Assembly (NCBI GenBank): GCA_021845805.1
Contig: JAJZVD010000032.1
Span: forward strand, 1-36,376
DNA: 36,376 nucleotides
From: Pseudomonadota bacterium
GTDB taxonomy: Bacteria; Pseudomonadota; Alphaproteobacteria; Rhodobacterales; Rhodobacteraceae
Direction: 5' to 3'
A program made the position numbers and the translations under genes. Positions 1 to 8,042 of this stretch are shown here, in pieces. How positions within the stretch are numbered: position 1 is the first letter of the stretch; each line of letters starts with the position of its first letter. The notes beneath the pieces are model-generated. The model made no database searches, was not told where the DNA came from, and saw only the letters and a list, made by a program, of their open reading frames with translations.

Positions 1-82
1 TCCGATCGAACAAGGCGCCGTTGACCGAGGCGATGGCCTGCTCGACCCCGCGCGCCACCCCGTCCGCAATCGTGCCGATCAC
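1..82 (-). CDS. Possible 5' end of an unidentified gene, running off the window
   Basis: On the minus strand a GTG at 80-82 opens a frame that stays open to the window edge (27 codons, beginning V-I-G-T-I-A-D-G-V-A-R-G-V-E-Q). An AAGGGA stretch lies about seven bases upstream of the GTG, a good Shine-Dalgarno distance. It diverges from truA. I do not recognise the product; the visible part is a short amphipathic-looking stretch with no motif. An ATG eight bases further upstream is in another frame and stops after three codons. The call rests only on an open frame and a plausible ribosome binding site. Confidence 0.35.
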   Translation of the reverse strand, partial: MIGTIADGVARGVEQAIASVNGALFDR

Positions 83-180
83 TGCGCCATCCCTTTCCGT
101 GCCGCCTCAACATAGGCGGTGGGTCCGCCCCGCGGTAGGGGCCGCTTGCCAAGCGCGAGGCGGCAGGCTACGCCGCGAGC

Positions 181-948
181 ATGCCCAGATACGCGCTGAA
201 GATCGACTATGACGGCGGCCCGTTCAGCGGATGGCAGCGGCAGGCCGCCCAGCCCTCGGTGCAGGCGGCGGTGGAAGAGGCGCTGCGGCGGCTGGATCCC
301 GCGGTGGGCAGCATCGCCGCCGCGGGCCGCACCGATGCGGGGGTGCATGCCACCGGCCAGGTCGCCCATTGCGATCTGGCGCGCGAATGGGAACCGTTCC
401 GCCTGTCCGAGGCGCTGAACTGGCACCTGAAGCCCGCGCCGGTGGCGATCCTTGCGGTGGCGGCGGTGTCCGATGACTTTCACGCCCGGTTTTCCGCGAT
501 CGAGCGGCGCTATCTCTTCCGGCTGCTCTGCCGCCGCGCGCCCGCCACGCATGACCGCGGCCGGGTCTGGCAGGTGGGTCATGGGCTGGATGTGGAGGCG
601 ATGCGCGCAGGCGCGGCCTTTCTGATCGGTCGGCATGATTTCACCACCTTCCGTTCGGCCATGTGTCAGGCAGCAAGCCCGGTGAAGACGCTGGACGAGA
701 TCACGATCGACACCGCCCCCGCACCGGGGGGCGTGGAGATCCGGTTCCGTCTGCGGGCGCGTAGCTTCCTGCACAACCAGGTGCGCTCGATCGTGGGCAC
801 GCTGGAACGGGTGGGCGCCGGGGCCTGGGCCCCTGCCGACGTGGGCCGGGCGCTGGCGGCCCGCGACCGCGCCGCCTGTGGCCCGGTCTGCCCGCCGCAG
901 GGCCTTTATCTGACGGATGTAGGCTATCCGGCCGATCCGTTCGCCTGA
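181..948 (+). CDS. truA: tRNA pseudouridine(38-40) synthase TruA
   Basis: TruA converts uridines 38, 39 and 40 in the tRNA anticodon stem-loop to pseudouridine. The 255-residue length is normal for the family. The N-terminus (residues 4-20, Y-A-L-K-I-D-Y-D-G then F-S-G-W-Q-R-Q) is typical. The catalytic motif G-R-T-D-A-G-V-H is at residues 49-56, with Asp52 as the nucleophile, and the C-terminal F-L-H-N-Q-V-R motif is near residue 200. The ATG at 181 is the first start giving the conserved N-terminus, with GCGAG just upstream. It converges on the DUF1150 gene (23-base gap). Nothing looks degraded. Confidence 0.97.
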   Translation: MPRYALKIDYDGGPFSGWQRQAAQPSVQAAVEEALRRLDPAVGSIAAAGRTDAGVHATGQVAHCDLAREWEPFRLSEALNWHLKPAPVAILAVAAVSDDFHARFSAIERRYLFRLLCRRAPATHDRGRVWQVGHGLDVEAMRAGAAFLIGRHDFTTFRSAMCQAASPVKTLDEITIDTAPAPGGVEIRFRLRARSFLHNQVRSIVGTLERVGAGAWAPADVGRALAARDRAACGPVCPPQGLYLTDVGYPADPFA

Positions 949-971
949 CCGGCCGTCCTCTGCCGACCGCC

Positions 972-1199
972 TCAGTGCGCGTTGACCGGCGCCATGTCGT
1001 TCTGCCGCGCCAGCGCGAAGGCCAGCGCCCGGTCGCGCACCAGCGCAAGGCGTTCGCCATCGGCGTCATGCACCGCGTAAAGCGTGCTGAGCCCCGGCAG
1101 TTGCGCCTGCACCTCGTCGGGCAGGCTGTTCACCGGCACCGGGCGGACATAGACGATGCGCTGCCCCGTTTCCGGCCCGAAATCGAATTTGACGTCCAT
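972..1199 (-). CDS. DUF1150 family protein, partner of the small heat-shock gene
   Basis: This is a 75-residue protein starting M-D-V-K-F-D-F-G and ending in an alpha-helical stretch (A-L-V-R-D-R-A-L-A-F-A-L-A-R-Q). It matches DUF1150 proteins, which in Rhodobacterales commonly sit directly after an Hsp20 gene. The start at 1199 is set by a strong GGAGG about five bases upstream; that site overlaps the end of the Hsp20 gene, so the two are probably translationally coupled. Molecular function is not known. Co-transcription from the sigma-32-type promoter at 1689-1717 suggests a heat-induced role. Confidence 0.85.
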   Translation of the reverse strand: MDVKFDFGPETGQRIVYVRPVPVNSLPDEVQAQLPGLSTLYAVHDADGERLALVRDRALAFALARQNDMAPVNAH

Positions 1200-1209
1200 C
1201 GAAACCTCC

Positions 1210-1623
1210 TCAGGCTTTCGTGATCCGTATGGTCTGCACCACGGGTTCAGGAACCTCCCGCACCAGATCCACGTGCAGAAGCCCGTTTTCCAGCTTTGCC
1301 CCGGCCACCTCGACCCCGTCGGCCAGCACGAAGCTGCGCTGGAACGCCCGGGCGGCGATGCCGCGGTGCAGGAAGACACGGTCGCCCGTGTCGTCTTCCT
1401 GGCGGCCGCGGATGACAAGCTGCCGATCCTCGACCGTGATGGTCAGGTCCCCCTCGCGGAAGCCGGCCACGGCCAGGCTGATCCGGTAGGCGTTTTCCGA
1501 AGACTGCTCGATGTTGAAGGGCGGATAGCCCTCGGTCGCCGTCTTGGCGGTCCGCTCGACCAGGCGGTCGAGCTGCTCGAACCCGAGCAGAAACGGATGT
1601 GATCCGAACGTCAGTTTGGTCAT
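1210..1623 (-). CDS. Hsp20/alpha-crystallin family small heat-shock protein (IbpA class)
   Basis: Small heat-shock proteins bind unfolding proteins without ATP and hold them for refolding. The 137-residue product has the class A N-terminus (F-G-S-H-P-F-L-L-G-F then E-G-Y-P-P-F-N-I-E). An alpha-crystallin domain covers about residues 40-125, and an I-x-I motif (I-R-I) sits at the extreme C-terminus, used for oligomer assembly. I chose the ATG at 1623 because upstream in-frame codons read through the promoter and have no family resemblance. A sigma-32-type promoter lies about 65 bases upstream, and DUF1150 follows with a ten-base gap. Confidence in the family is high; the client range is unknown. 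Confidence 0.93.
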   Translation of the reverse strand: MTKLTFGSHPFLLGFEQLDRLVERTAKTATEGYPPFNIEQSSENAYRISLAVAGFREGDLTITVEDRQLVIRGRQEDDTGDRVFLHRGIAARAFQRSFVLADGVEVAGAKLENGLLHVDLVREVPEPVVQTIRITKA

Positions 1624-1688
1624 CAGGCCCAGCCCTTGCAGCAAGCGACTTTGCGGTGCGGCCCCGGTCATCGGCGGCCACGCCACAG

Positions 1689-1717
1689 ATATGGGCGACC
1701 TGCCGCGGCGTTGCAAG
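1689..1717 (-). promoter_or_regulatory. Sigma-32 (RpoH)-type promoter for the Hsp20-DUF1150 operon
   Basis: Read on the minus strand, CTTGCAA (1717-1711) is followed by a 15-base spacer and CCCATAT (1695-1689). This resembles the RpoH pattern CTTGAAA / CCCATNT. Transcription would begin near 1682, giving a 5' leader of about 60 bases before the Hsp20 ATG at 1623. Confidence 0.65.
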
Positions 1718-1760
1718 ACCCCGCCCCGGCATCACTTTTCTTCCCCGGGCGGGGGCAAAG

Positions 1761-1779
1761 CCGCTATAGTGCGAGCCTC
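1761..1779 (+). promoter_or_regulatory. Minus-10 region upstream of DUF465; near-duplicate of the purE promoter core
   Basis: CCGCTATAGTGCGAGCCTC contains a good minus-10 hexamer TATAGT at 1765-1770. The same 19 bases with one mismatch occur at 2052-2070 before purE. No convincing minus-35 is seen at the right distance here (only TTCCCC at 1741-1746, 18-base spacer). Confidence 0.45.
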
Positions 1780-1809
1780 TGGAAAAGCGACTCAAGTGCC
1801 CCTGCCACC

Positions 1810-2028
1810 ATGAACGCGCCGATGGAACTGAACAGCGAGGAAGTGCTGCGCATCAAGCTCGAGGTGCTTCGTCAGGAGCATCGCGACCTTGACGATGCGA
1901 TCCACGCGCTGCAGGCCAGCGCGCGGGCGGACCCGCTGTCGTTGCGGCGGCTGAAGAAGCAGAAACTGGCGCTGAAGGATCAGATCGCCCGGCTGTCTGA
2001 CCTGCTGACCCCCGACATCATCGCCTGA
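1810..2028 (+). CDS. DUF465 (YdcH-like) small coiled-coil protein
   Basis: The 72-residue, highly charged, all-helical protein has a heptad-like pattern (I-K-L-E-V-L-R-Q-E-H-R-D-L-D-D-A-I-H, then L-K-K-Q-K-L-A-L-K-D-Q-I-A-R-L). This is the DUF465/YdcH signature, with the second half predicted to fold back on the first as a coiled coil. No enzymatic role is known. The ATG at 1810 gives the expected length; its Shine-Dalgarno is poor, and Met5 is an alternative start. It stands between the heat-shock operon (divergent) and purE (same strand), but purE has its own promoter, so the gene is probably monocistronic. Confidence 0.85.
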   Translation: MNAPMELNSEEVLRIKLEVLRQEHRDLDDAIHALQASARADPLSLRRLKKQKLALKDQIARLSDLLTPDIIA

Positions 2029-2033
2029 GCGCC

Positions 2034-2061
2034 TTGCCCCCGGCCCCTGCCCCGCTATAGT
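2034..2061 (+). promoter_or_regulatory. Sigma-70-type promoter for purEK
   Basis: TTGCCC (2034-2039), a 16-base spacer and TATAGT (2056-2061) lie 27 bases before the purE ATG. The start site would be near 2068, giving a short leader with GAGGG five bases before the ATG. I see no purine (PurR-like) operator or riboswitch-sized leader. Confidence 0.6.
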
Positions 2062-2087
2062 GCGCGCCTCACAGCGCGAGGGCAGGC

Positions 2088-2564
2088 ATGGCAGACGTTG
2101 GCATCATCATGGGCAGCCAGTCCGACTGGCCGACGATGCGCGAGGCGGCAGCGATCCTCGACGAACTGGGCGTTTCATACGAGGCGAAGATCGTCTCGGC
2201 CCATCGCACCCCCGACCGGCTGTGGGACTATGGCAAGACCGCCGTTGACCGCGGGCTGAAGGTCATCATCGCGGGCGCGGGCGGGGCGGCGCATCTGCCG
2301 GGCATGATGGCCTCGAAGACGCGGGTGCCGGTGATCGGCGTACCGGTGCAGACCCGGGCGCTGTCGGGCGTCGACAGCCTCTATTCCATCGTGCAGATGC
2401 CGCGCGGCTATCCGGTGGCGACGATGGCCATCGGCGGCGCGGCCAATGCGGGGCTGATGGCGGCGGCGATCCTGGCGCTGGGCGATCCTGCGCTGGCCGC
2501 GCGGCTGGATGGCTGGCGCGCCGCGCTTTCGGCCTCGATCCCCGAGGAGCCGCAGGATGAGTGA
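2088..2564 (+). CDS. purE: N5-carboxyaminoimidazole ribonucleotide mutase PurE
   Basis: PurE moves the carboxyl group of N5-CAIR to carbon 4 to form CAIR in de novo purine synthesis. The 158-residue class I enzyme shows G-S-Q-S-D-W at residues 9-14 and S-A-H-R-T-P at 37-42, including the catalytic His39. It also has [11 protein letters not shown] at about 62-72 and the late A-T-M-A-I-G-G-A segment. The ATG at 2088 has a good GAGGG. The last eight bases overlap purK, the usual coupled arrangement for the two consecutive steps. No oddities. Confidence 0.98.
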   Translation: MADVGIIMGSQSDWPTMREAAAILDELGVSYEAKIVSAHRTPDRLWDYGKTAVDRGLKVIIAGAGGAAHLPGMMASKTRVPVIGVPVQTRALSGVDSLYSIVQMPRGYPVATMAIGGAANAGLMAAAILALGDPALAARLDGWRAALSASIPEEPQDE

Positions 2565-3633
2565 GCCCCTTCCCCCCGGCGCGACCATCGGCATCCTGGG
2601 CGGCGGCCAGCTTGGCCGGATGCTGTCGGTCGCGGCATCGCGGCTGGGCTATCGCTGCCACATCTACGAACCCGGCGCCAACCCGCCCGCGGGCGACGTG
2701 GCCCACCGGGTGACGACCGCCCCCTATGAAGATGCCGCAGCCCTGCGCGCCTTTGCCGAGGCCGTCGACGTGGTGACCTATGAATTCGAGAACGTGCCCA
2801 CCGCCGCGCTCGACCTGATCGAATCGCTGCGCCCGATCCGGCCCAACCGGCGCGCGCTGGCCGTCAGCCAGGACCGCATCGCGGAAAAGGATTTCCTCAG
2901 CGGCCTTGGCCTGCAGACCGCGCCCTATCAAGCGGTGAACGACGCGCGCGACCTCGAGGCCGCGATTGCCGCGATCGGCACGCCCGCGATCCTGAAGACC
3001 ACGCGGCTGGGCTATGACGGCAAGGGGCAGGCGCGGCTGTCCGCGCCCGAGGACGCGCCCGCGGCGCTGGCCGCGATGCGGGGGGCGCCCGCGGTGCTGG
3101 AAGGCTTTGTCAGCTTCGAACGCGAGGTCTCGGTGATCGCGGCGCGCGGCCTGACAGGAGAGGTTTCGGCCTATGACCCCGGCGAGAACGTGCACCGCGC
3201 GGGCATCCTGCACACCACCACCCTGCCCGCCCGCCTGACACCCGCCCAGCGCACCGACGCGGTGCTGATCGCCGCGCGCATCCTGAACGCGCTGGATTAC
3301 GTCGGCGTGCTGGGGGTGGAACTGTTCGTGACCCCGCGGGGCCTTCTGGTGAACGAGATCGCGCCGCGCGTCCACAACTCGGGCCACTGGACGCAGAACG
3401 GCTGCGCGGTGGACCAGTTCGAACAGCACATCCGCGCCGTGGCGGGCTGGCCCCTGGGCGACGGCAAGCGGCACAGCGACGTGACGATGCTGAACCTGAT
3501 CGGCGACGACATCGCGCAGGTGCCGCAGATCGCGCGCGAGCCGAACGCCGCCCTGCACCTTTACGGCAAGGCCGAGGCCCGGCCCGGCCGCAAGATGGGG
3601 CATGTGAACCGCATCACCGGACCGGCGCGATAG
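2557..3633 (+). CDS. purK: N5-carboxyaminoimidazole ribonucleotide synthase PurK
   Basis: PurK uses ATP and bicarbonate to carboxylate AIR to N5-CAIR, the substrate of PurE. The 358-residue ATP-grasp protein starts with the PreATP motif [12 protein letters not shown]. It carries the substrate-loop Y-D-G-K-G-Q and the metal-binding end [14 protein letters not shown]. The start at 2557 lies inside the purE stop region (eight-base overlap), with AGGAGCCGCAGG upstream. It converges on adk with a four-base gap and no clear terminator between them. Confidence 0.97.
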   Translation: MSEPLPPGATIGILGGGQLGRMLSVAASRLGYRCHIYEPGANPPAGDVAHRVTTAPYEDAAALRAFAEAVDVVTYEFENVPTAALDLIESLRPIRPNRRALAVSQDRIAEKDFLSGLGLQTAPYQAVNDARDLEAAIAAIGTPAILKTTRLGYDGKGQARLSAPEDAPAALAAMRGAPAVLEGFVSFEREVSVIAARGLTGEVSAYDPGENVHRAGILHTTTLPARLTPAQRTDAVLIAARILNALDYVGVLGVELFVTPRGLLVNEIAPRVHNSGHWTQNGCAVDQFEQHIRAVAGWPLGDGKRHSDVTMLNLIGDDIAQVPQIAREPNAALHLYGKAEARPGRKMGHVNRITGPAR

Positions 3634-3637
3634 CGGC

Positions 3638-4312
3638 TCAGGCCGCCACGCCCCCCACGATGCGGGCCAGCGCGGCGCGGATGTCGGGGATGGGGCCCAT
3701 GGCGTCCACCCGGTCCAGCACGCCCTTCGCCGCGTAATAGGCGATCAGCGGCGCGGTTTCGGCGTGATAGGCCGCCAGCCGCGCCGCCACCGTTTCGGCC
3801 TTGTCATCGGCCCGCCGCTTGAAGGCGGTGCCGCCGCACTTGTCGCAGACGCCCGCCACCGCGGGCTGCTTGAAGCTGTCGTGATAGCCTTCGCCGCAGG
3901 TGGCGCAGGTATGGCGCCCGGCGATGCGGTCCACCATCGCGGCGTCATCGACCTCCAGCGACACGGCCGCCGTCACCCGCTGGCCGCTGGCCGCCAGCAG
4001 TGCGTCCAGCGCTTCGGCCTGGCCGCGGGTGCGGGGAAAGCCGTCAAGGGTCACGCCGCGCGCCACATCGGGTTCGGCCATCCGGTCCTTCAGGATGGCC
4101 AGCACAATGTCATCCGACACCAGCGCGCCGGCCTCCATCACCGCCTTGGCGGCAAGGCCCGCGGGGGTGCCCCGCGCCACGGCCGCGCGCAGCAGGTCGC
4201 CGGTGGACAGCTGGATCAGGCCGAAGTCCTCTTCCAGCATGCGGGCCTGGGTTCCCTTGCCTGCGCCCGGCGGGCCCAGAAGGATGATGACGGCGGGCGC
4301 AGGTTGGGTCAT
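3638..4312 (-). CDS. adk: Adenylate kinase with zinc-type LID domain
   Basis: Adk interconverts ATP + AMP and two ADP. The 224-residue long-form enzyme has the P-loop G-P-P-G-A-G-K-G-T at residues 13-21, the AMP-site D-G-F-P-R-T-R near residue 90, and a LID carrying Cys136, Cys139, Cys156 and Cys159. That four-cysteine set is expected to hold zinc. It lies four bases after acs on the same strand. Acs makes AMP and pyrophosphate, so a downstream adenylate kinase fits functionally. The ATG at 4312 follows the acs stop; its Shine-Dalgarno is weak, suggesting coupling to acs. An extra adk copy near the ribosomal operon cannot be excluded. Confidence 0.96.
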   Translation of the reverse strand: MTQPAPAVIILLGPPGAGKGTQARMLEEDFGLIQLSTGDLLRAAVARGTPAGLAAKAVMEAGALVSDDIVLAILKDRMAEPDVARGVTLDGFPRTRGQAEALDALLAASGQRVTAAVSLEVDDAAMVDRIAGRHTCATCGEGYHDSFKQPAVAGVCDKCGGTAFKRRADDKAETVAARLAAYHAETAPLIAYYAAKGVLDRVDAMGPIPDIRAALARIVGGVAA

Positions 4313-4316
4313 GGGC

Positions 4317-6278
4317 TTACCCCCGGTTCATGCGGTTGTTGATCAACTCGTCCACCACGGAGGGATCGGCCAGCGTCGAGGTATCGCCCAGCGCGCCGAA
4401 GTCGTTCTCGGCGATCTTGCGCAGGATGCGGCGCATGATCTTGCCCGAGCGGGTCTTGGGCAGGCCCGGCGCCCACTGGATCAGGTCGGGGCTGGCGATC
4501 GGGCCGATCTCGGTGCGCACCCATTTCACCAGTTCCTTGCGCAGGTCCTCGCTGGGCGCCTCGCCGTTCATCAGGGTGACATAGGCATAGATGCCCTGCC
4601 CCTTGATCGGGTGCGGATAGCCCACCACCGCGGCCTCGGCCACCTTGGCATGCGCCACCAGCGCCGATTCCACCTCGGCCGTGCCCATCCGGTGGCCCGA
4701 CACGTTGATGACGTCATCCACCCGCCCGGTGATCCAGTAGTAGCCGTCCTCGTCCCGGCGGCATCCGTCGCCGGTGAAATAGTAGCCCTTGTACTGTTCG
4801 AAATAGGCCGACTGGAACCGCTCGTGGTCGCCCCAGAGCGTGCGCATCTGCCCCGGCCAGCTGTCGGCGATGCAGAGCACGCCCTCGGTCTCGGTCTCGG
4901 GCTTCACCGCGCCCGTGGCGGCGTCAAGCACCACCGGCTTCACCCCGAAGAAGGGCAGCGTGGCCGCCCCCGGCTTGGTCCCGATGGCGCCCGGAAGCGG
5001 GGTGATCATGTGGCCGCCGGTCTCGGTCTGCCAGAAGGTGTCGACGATCGGGCATTTTCCCTTGCCCACATGCTCGTTGTACCAGTTCCAGGCCTCGGGG
5101 TTGATCGGCTCGCCGACCGAGCCCAGCAGCTTCAGGCTGGACAGGTCGTGCTTTGCGGGCCACTCGGGGCCAAGCCCCATCAGCGACCGGATCGCGGTCG
5201 GCGCGGTGTAGAACTGGTTCACCCGGTGCTTCTCGATCACCGCCCAGAACCGGCCCGCGTCGGGGTAGGTCGGCACGCCCTCGAACATGACGGTGGTCGC
5301 GCCATTCGCCAGCGGGCCGTAGATGATGTAGCTGTGGCCCGTCACCCAGCCCACGTCCGCGGTGCACCAGAACACGTCGCCATCATGGTAATCGAAGGTG
5401 TACTGATGCGTCATCGCGGCATAGACGAGATAGCCGCCCGAGGTATGCACCACCCCCTTCGGCTTGCCGGTGGACCCCGAGGTGTAAAGGATGAAGAGCG
5501 GATCTTCCGCCCCCATCGGCCGGGCCGGGCAATCCGGCGCGACATGGTCCATCATCGCCTTCACGTCGACATCGCGGCCCGGGATCCAGCTGGTCTGGTC
5601 GCCCGTGTGCTTGACCACGAGGCAGCGCACCTTGTCGGAACAATGCAGCAGCGCCGCATCGGTATTGGCCTTCAGCGGCGTCCGCTTGCCACCGCGCGGG
5701 GCGCTGTCGGCGGTGATGACCAGCTTGGCGCCGCAGTCGTTGATCCGGTTGGCCAGCGCGTCGGGCGAAAAGCCCGCGAACACGACCGAATGCACCGCGC
5801 CGATGCGCGCACAGGCCAGCATCGCATAGGCCGCTTCGGGGATCATCGGCAGGTAGATCACCACCCGGTCGCCCCGCATCACGCCCTGGCTCAGCAGGAC
5901 GTTGGCCATCCGGTTCACCTTCTCGTGCAACTGCCGGTAGGTGATGTGCTGCGCGGGCGTCGCCGGATCGTCGGGTTCCCAGATGATGGCGGTCTGATCG
6001 GCACGGGTCGGCAGGTGCCGGTCGATGCAGTTCACTGCGACGTTCAGAACGCCGTCCTCGAACCACTTGATGCTGACGCGGCCGTAATCGAAGGTGGTGT
6101 TCTTCACCTTGCTGTAGACCTGCATCCAGTCCAGCCGACGCCCGTGCTCGCCCCAGAACGCGTCAGGGTCGGCCAGCGAGGCGTCATACATCGCCCGATA
6201 GGTCGCGGCGGTCACATGGGCTTGCGCGGCGAACGCGGCCGGCACCGGATGCGGCGCCACCTTCGGATGATCGGTCAT
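4317..6278 (-). CDS. acs: Acetate-CoA ligase (acetyl-CoA synthetase)
   Basis: Acs activates acetate with ATP to acetyl-AMP and then acetyl-CoA. The 653-residue protein has the normal family length. It contains the AMP-binding motif [11 protein letters not shown], the Y-F-T-G-D-G core, and the C-terminal P-K-T-R-S-G-K-I motif with Lys613, the residue acetylated in family members to switch activity off. The ATG at 6278 is fixed by GGAGGAG five bases upstream; upstream in-frame Met codons lack this. The 5' region (6279-6480) is unusually AT-rich and holds repeated GTAAAY half-sites, suggesting carbon-source control. adk follows immediately. Confidence 0.97.
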   Translation of the reverse strand: MTDHPKVAPHPVPAAFAAQAHVTAATYRAMYDASLADPDAFWGEHGRRLDWMQVYSKVKNTTFDYGRVSIKWFEDGVLNVAVNCIDRHLPTRADQTAIIWEPDDPATPAQHITYRQLHEKVNRMANVLLSQGVMRGDRVVIYLPMIPEAAYAMLACARIGAVHSVVFAGFSPDALANRINDCGAKLVITADSAPRGGKRTPLKANTDAALLHCSDKVRCLVVKHTGDQTSWIPGRDVDVKAMMDHVAPDCPARPMGAEDPLFILYTSGSTGKPKGVVHTSGGYLVYAAMTHQYTFDYHDGDVFWCTADVGWVTGHSYIIYGPLANGATTVMFEGVPTYPDAGRFWAVIEKHRVNQFYTAPTAIRSLMGLGPEWPAKHDLSSLKLLGSVGEPINPEAWNWYNEHVGKGKCPIVDTFWQTETGGHMITPLPGAIGTKPGAATLPFFGVKPVVLDAATGAVKPETETEGVLCIADSWPGQMRTLWGDHERFQSAYFEQYKGYYFTGDGCRRDEDGYYWITGRVDDVINVSGHRMGTAEVESALVAHAKVAEAAVVGYPHPIKGQGIYAYVTLMNGEAPSEDLRKELVKWVRTEIGPIASPDLIQWAPGLPKTRSGKIMRRILRKIAENDFGALGDTSTLADPSVVDELINNRMNRG

Positions 6279-6453
6279 GGAAACTCCTCCTCTGGCTTGC
6301 TGCCATCCCTGCGATGTCATAGACCGGCGCACCCGCGGACGGGAAGCCGGCTCATCCTCCGCGGCGCAATCTACCGCATGGTCAATCGCATCGTAAACCT
6401 TTTTGAATCATGGATTTTTCTGTAAATCGCTTCACAGGATACCGCAGCGTAGG

Positions 6454-6466
6454 GTAAATTATTTAC
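6454..6466. promoter_or_regulatory. Perfect palindrome GTAAATTATTTAC, candidate operator upstream of acs
   Basis: GTAAAT-T-ATTTAC is a perfect inverted repeat. Single half-sites GTAAAT (6422-6427) and GTAAAC (6393-6398) precede it at 32- and 29-base steps, close to three helical turns each. All lie in the AT-rich patch upstream of acs. The binding protein is not identifiable from the window. Confidence 0.45.
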
Positions 6467-6638
6467 ATATCGCCCGCTATTTGCGCCGAAATTTCAACGA
6501 CCTGCCCTGTCGGATGGCACGGAAAACCGGGAAAACCGGCCCGGAGCCGGGTTTCGCCCCGCCCGCCCCGGCCCCGCCTGCCGCGGACAGGGCCGCGTGG
6601 GGCGAACGATCGTGACGCGCGGCATGTCGATGGCGAAG

Positions 6639-6658
6639 GAATCGTGCGTGCGCGATTC
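6639..6658. promoter_or_regulatory. Inverted repeat GAATCG-N8-CGATTC upstream of the HugZ-like gene
   Basis: A perfect six-base inverted repeat with an eight-base centre lies 57-76 bases before the ATG. Each arm contains a GANTC site (the CcrM methylation sequence of alphaproteobacteria). It could be an operator, a methylation-sensitive element, or chance. Confidence 0.25.
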
Positions 6659-6714
6659 GCCCCGTTGCCGAGGACGGGCCGCGGGCCTAGCTAGGACGCT
6701 GAGAGGAGCCCGCG

Positions 6715-7209
6715 ATGCCCGACCCCGTGAACCCGATCCGCGCCACCGATGACGAGGCCCGCCACCTGGCCCGCGGCCTTCTGGCCGAGGCCCGCTTTGC
6801 CGCGCTGGCGGTGCTGCATCCCGCGACCGGCGCCCCGTCGGTCAGCCGCGTCGCGCTGGGGCTGGACCCGCAGGGCACGCCGGTCACGCTGATCTCGACC
6901 CTTGCCTTCCACACCGGCGCGCTGAAGGCCGACCCCCGCGCCGCCCTGCTGGTGGGCGAACCCGGGCCGAAGGGCGACCCGCTGACCCACCCGCGCCTGT
7001 CGGTCGATGTGCGCGCCCGCTTCATCGACCGCGCGGGGCCCGAACATGGCGCGCTGCGCGCGGCCTGGCTGGCCCGCCACCCCAAGGCGAAGCTTTACGT
7101 CGATTTCGCCGATTTCGGCTTTGTGGCGCTGAACGTTCAGGGCGCGTCGCTGAACGGCGGATTTGGCAAGGCCTATGTGCTGACCGCGGCAGACCTGCTC
7201 GGGGGCTGA
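6715..7209 (+). CDS. HugZ/PNPOx-like split-barrel protein
   Basis: The 164-residue protein resembles the pyridoxamine-phosphate-oxidase-like split-barrel family, in particular HugZ/HutZ-type haem utilisation proteins. Visible support is the N-terminal barrel (A-A-L-A-V-L-H-P-A-T-G-A-P-S-V-S-R-V-A near residues 27-45) and the late D-F-A-D-F-G-F-V-A-L-N-V block, followed by G-G-F-G-K-A-Y at about 147-153. These proteins bind flavin or haem; haem degradation is known for some members. The DUF2470 tail of longer HugZ proteins is absent. The ATG at 6715 has GAGAGGAG seven bases upstream. It converges on the SDR gene. The exact ligand is uncertain. Confidence 0.8.
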   Translation: MPDPVNPIRATDDEARHLARGLLAEARFAALAVLHPATGAPSVSRVALGLDPQGTPVTLISTLAFHTGALKADPRAALLVGEPGPKGDPLTHPRLSVDVRARFIDRAGPEHGALRAAWLARHPKAKLYVDFADFGFVALNVQGASLNGGFGKAYVLTAADLLGG

Positions 7210-7214
7210 GGCGC

Positions 7215-7982
7215 TCAGACCGCGCTGAACCCGCCATCCACGAACAGCTGCGCCCCGGTGACAAAGTCGCTGTCGTCGGAGGCAAGGTAAAGCGCCGCGC
7301 GGGCGATGTCTTCGGGTCGGCCCATCCGCCCCTGGCTTGCGCGGATCGCCTCTTCCGAGGCGTCGACCCCCAGCGCCTGCAACTCGGCCACCTCGCGGCG
7401 GCCGTGGGGAGTGTCGATGAAGCCGGGGCAGACCGCGTTGCAGCGGATGCCGCGGTCGCGGAACTCGACCGCGATGGCGCGGGCGAACATGTGACAGGCA
7501 CCCTTGGTGGCGTCGTACAGCACCTCCATCGGCGTGGCGTAGACGGCCGAGATCGACGAGGTGCAGACGATCGACCCGCCCCCCGCCGCGATCATCTGCG
7601 GCAGCACGGCGCGGGTCATCAGGTACATGCTTTTGACGTTCACGGCGAAAAGTCCGTCCCAGTCCGCTTCCTCGGTCTCGAGGAACGGCTTGATGACGAT
7701 GGTTCCCGCGTGGTTGAAAAGCACGGTCACCGGCCCCAGCGCGGCCGTGACGGCGGCGACCGCGGCCTCGACCTCGGACTTGCGGGCGACATCGGCCGCG
7801 GCAAATACCACCCGGTGGCCCGTCGCGCGCAACTCGGCGGCCAGCGCCTCGCCCAGTGCGGCGTTGCGATCGACGATCCCCACCGCGGCCCCTTCGGACG
7901 CGAAAAGCCGCACCGCCGCCGCCCCGCAGCCCGAGGCGCCGCCCGAGACCAGCGCCACCTTCCCCGCCAACCGATCCGCCAT
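7215..7982 (-). CDS. Short-chain dehydrogenase/reductase (SDR)
   Basis: The 255-residue classical SDR has a Rossmann nucleotide motif S-G-G-A-S-G-C-G at residues 13-20, Asp64, N-H-A-G at 90-93, catalytic Ser at about 143, and Y156-x3-K160. It ends with the usual F-V-T-G-A-Q-L-F-V-D-G-G-F. Asp38 after the second strand (G-I-V-D-R-N) suggests NAD(H) preference. The usual T-G-x3-G-I-G and N-N-A-G are slightly altered (S for T, C for I, H for N), which is tolerated in the family. The substrate cannot be read from the sequence, and no pathway neighbour helps. AGGAGGGCGCG precedes the ATG at 7982. Confidence 0.92.
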   Translation of the reverse strand: MADRLAGKVALVSGGASGCGAAAVRLFASEGAAVGIVDRNAALGEALAAELRATGHRVVFAAADVARKSEVEAAVAAVTAALGPVTVLFNHAGTIVIKPFLETEEADWDGLFAVNVKSMYLMTRAVLPQMIAAGGGSIVCTSSISAVYATPMEVLYDATKGACHMFARAIAVEFRDRGIRCNAVCPGFIDTPHGRREVAELQALGVDASEEAIRASQGRMGRPEDIARAALYLASDDSDFVTGAQLFVDGGFSAV

Positions 7983-8042
7983 CGCGCCCTCCTGCCCAGA
8001 CGGGGCGCAGCCTAGGCGCCCCGTCCGGCCCGTTCAAGGAGG

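Larger units (their letters stand above)
6279..6714. other. 436-base intergenic region between divergent acs and the HugZ-like gene
   Basis: No gene is supported here; a 70-codon plus-strand frame at 6403-6615 has no family-like sequence or ribosome site. The acs-proximal half (about 6360-6480) is AT-rich against a very GC-rich background. It holds GTAAAY elements at 6393, 6422 and 6454. A plausible minus-strand promoter is TTTACG, 18 bases, TAGATT. The distal half is GC-rich, with an inverted repeat GAATCG-N8-CGATTC at 6639-6658 before the HugZ-like gene. Confidence 0.6.

Noticed and set aside
3900-6425. 841-codon plus-strand open frame opposite acs
   Set aside because: It runs antisense through acs and adk, is rich in His/Arg/Gly/Ala as expected for a shadow of high-GC coding DNA, and shows no family pattern.
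6403-6615. 70-codon frame in the acs upstream region
   Set aside because: No ribosome site, composition changes midway, and it covers the AT-rich regulatory patch of acs.
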